Positions 61,544 through 64,000 of a stretch of 64,000 bases of DNA are shown piece by piece. A program made the translations under genes and the position numbers. The stretch comes from Siphonodentalium dalli (taxonomy: Eukaryota; Mollusca; Scaphopoda; Gadilida; Siphonodentaliidae): assembly GCA_032622095.1 (NCBI GenBank), contig CP136061.1:38321797-38385796 (forward strand), in the 5' to 3' direction. The first letter of the stretch is position 1; every line of letters starts with the position of its first letter. Under the pieces are notes generated by a model. It saw only the letters and a program-made list of their open reading frames with translations. It did no database searches and was not told the DNA's origin.

Positions 61544-63910
61544 AGATGTATTACCTCTTCCGCAACATGACTTATATAGTTTCCTGAGTATGAAATAACA
61601 AATACGAATCGACGACCCTTGTCCGGAAACGCGTTTATCAATTAATATTGACTTTATTTGGATTTGTGTTCGTATAAAATAAGGGTGTTACTATATGCAT
61701 GTACCAAGCAATACCAAGAACAAAGAAAATATTAATAAATAGGTGATATAATGTGTATTTAGGGCGTGTCGTTGGAATTACCACTACTTCCTCGCCCTTA
61801 ATATTGCAATAGTTAAAATACAATCATTTGGAGACATTTTGCAGCTCGCATTCGTTTGGAGCTCCACACTGTATAGGCCTCTATCTAAAAGTTCTAAATA
61901 TAGTAACAAATATATTCCCATTAATTGTTATTATTTTATTATAATGTGACAAACATACTATTAAAATTAAAATCCATATTAATTGATTGAATCGTTTCCG
62001 GACATGAATGGCATACGTATCATTTCATACCCAGGAAACTATCTAACAAACGCAGATAGGAGATAATCCATCTTTAAACCACACCGTCAGATTTCTCATG
62101 TATATATGTATACACCATGTGTGCAAGGAAGCCTAGGCTTTATCTATACGTTCTGAGGAAATTGATGGCAAAAATGTTTATTTTGGTGACTCTCCCCAAC
62201 ACTACACTGTCCCATAGCTGGGCAGACTTATTTCCACAATGGTCCCCAGGTTAACAGATGTTTTCAACATTGTAACGAATCTCTAAATTTCCTATTTACA
62301 AAGTACCAATGAAAAACAGATTGATTTATACTCAACTTCAGAAGATATGCTTCCTTTTAAGTAAGGTTACCAAGACATTAGGTTGTATGTGCTAGAATTC
62401 CTTATACATTCAATAAATTGCATAAATAAGTGCATGACCCAAAACTATGTATCAAGTTCGAACGATGCGTGAATAAATAATTTAGATAAAACCAACTGAT
62501 ATCATTGTGCAATGGCGGTAGGCTCGGGGCGTTTCCTATACGGTTACTACTCATTTATAATGGGGCGCGAATGCATGCATGCACATTTGCATATTTTATC
62601 TAGACACGAAGGCCATGCCTTATTAAAAATAAAACCATCGGCAATGATACTATATATATCATATTCCGTCAGTTAAAACCTGGGAAATATCTAATTTTCT
62701 GATAGGGAACTTCATAACTTTGAAGAAACAAGACGGGGAATATATTTCTCTTAATTGTTAATATCTGTTCCTCAATAATCTACTTCAAAGTAGGGGCGGT
62801 GCCAGCTCGAGGTTGCATGCTTGTTTGTGCCAAATAATTGTGATAGCCAAATAATAGGGATGGTGGGGATTTAGGCTGAAATTGATAATAGTGATGGCAA
62901 TTTAACTCTATATTTCGATGCCAAATAATAGAGATCATTGGGATTTTTTTTTAAACTAATAATTCTGACACTATTGTTAGGCATCTGTGCGTACATGTAT
63001 ATAAATATTTAAGTAATTTACCTGGAGAAATTTCTTAGGGACGCAAAGCAAAATCGCTCACAAAGTCACTTAAATCATGCAATTCCAAGGTTGGACATTC
63101 ACATATAGGGACGCACATTACTCCATTATTAATGAGCAGTTATTTTATAATTTATTACGTGTATACTGTTTTTTCATTGTTACAAACTTCCTCTTCACAA
63201 CAGCAACACGTTCCCATGTTTCGAACTGTTGGAATATATAATCTCGACGGGCATATGGTCTAGCTAGAATAGAGATTAGTGGCATGAGCTAAGAAAATGC
63301 TCCCAGATTAAACATTACCTTGTGGGATTGTCTCACGTAGAAGGTCATGGCAGTTCGGCCAGCTGCTCAATGCTTAAACTGAGAACACAGTGGTATAATT
63401 ATGAAATAATTAATAGGTGGAATGGTAAAACATCACTGTTAATGGCGTTGACGGTTAATGCATTTGACTTATTATCTTTAACTTGATCTGTCCATCGCAG
63501 AAAAAAAAATCATAGATGGAACGTTGGAAACCTATGACACTATTCGCGTCTCTATACTCCGCAGTGTGCCCAGTCTGTCGATGCCTCGTCCGATACGACA
63601 CCCGTAATACCACACGGACTCCTCAACGACACCTTCGGGATGCACCCACGACAAAAAAGGGTACCACACTAGGATACTCGTACCTATCGCATTGGGGCCT
63701 ACATGGGTCCACACGGGGGCGTTTGGCTTCTATCATGATAAGAAATATATATATATATATATATATATATATCGGCAGACATACACTGTTACTGTAGTTT
63801 AGCATATAAACATAATTTTCAGTTAATACCTGTGTCGATCACAAACTGTCACGAGGTTCACCAAGCAAACATATACCACGAGTTCCATCTGTCCAAAAAC
63901 ACTGCACGAG
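61544..63910. other. No gene recognised
   Basis: About 2.4 kb of AT-rich sequence. 63520-63720 is locally GC-richer, with overlapping frames on both strands that I cannot assign. A (TA)n microsatellite occupies about 63747-63772. Confidence 0.4.
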
Positions 63911-64000
63911 TTAAAGACATATTATGGACGTTTTCGGGTGAGCGAAACTGATAAGTTAGTACTCAGGCGCTATGCCAACTGGGGGAATGTAGCATTCTAC
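63911..64000 (+). repeat. TTAAAGACATATTATGGAC dispersed repeat, cut by window edge
   Basis: Starts TTAAAGACATATTATGGACG and continues through GCTATGCCAACTGG and GTAGCATTCTAC to the window end, matching the first 90 bp of the copies at 34911 and 38396. Confidence 0.9.

Noticed and set aside
63516-63797. 93-residue frame in a GC-richer patch
   Set aside because: Frames are open on both strands, the C-terminus is a (TA)n microsatellite translation, and no family is recognisable.

Overview
The window is intergenic and intronic DNA from an AT-rich, intron-containing eukaryote, most likely a marine invertebrate and possibly a lophotrochozoan such as a mollusc; this placement is an inference. The evidence is spliceosomal exon signals (a globin first exon with the conserved B12.2 intron, and a phase 1-1 exon), non-LTR retrotransposon remnants, a Helitron, several TTAA-flanked MITE families and very long minisatellites. 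There is no prokaryotic operon, CRISPR array or phage-like gene set. Most open frames are read-throughs of tandem repeats whose unit length is a multiple of three.

Layout. 0-5.3 kb: two 21-bp minisatellites, one likely exon of an unrecognised gene (369-683), a TTAA MITE, and degraded paralogues of the exon near 4.4-5.0 kb among hairpin MITEs. 5.7-9.5 kb: a diverged dispersed repeat and the first coding exon of a globin (minus strand, 9407-9507). 10-14 kb: a non-autonomous Helitron (10638-11449) and a 5'-truncated non-LTR reverse transcriptase (12738-13928). 14-17.3 kb: direct duplications, including two 656-bp copies around a 0.9-kb core. 18-20.9 kb: a 44-bp satellite with a 346-bp higher-order repeat. 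22-24.7 kb: an unrecognised open frame, a full-length hairpin MITE and a second decayed reverse-transcriptase tail. 26.5-28.5 kb: inverted arrays of a ~200-bp repeat. 29-32 kb: a piggyBac-like MITE with two internal palindromes and a 53/47-bp minisatellite. 34.5-39.7 kb: a dense nest of MITEs, one with a visible empty site and one inserted in another repeat. 41.2-46.6 kb: a 5.4-kb foldback element made of two long inverted arms. 48.4-58.6 kb: a ~10-kb 15-bp minisatellite bounded by MITE pieces. 58.6-64 kb: more MITE copies in otherwise featureless DNA.

Few genes act together here. The globin exon is the only host gene recognised with confidence. The main biology is repeat biology: at least five families of small inverted-repeat elements with readable target-site duplications, two foldback-type structures, and four large minisatellites, two of which directly abut the same hairpin MITE. 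No transposase gene was found, so the DNA elements all look non-autonomous.
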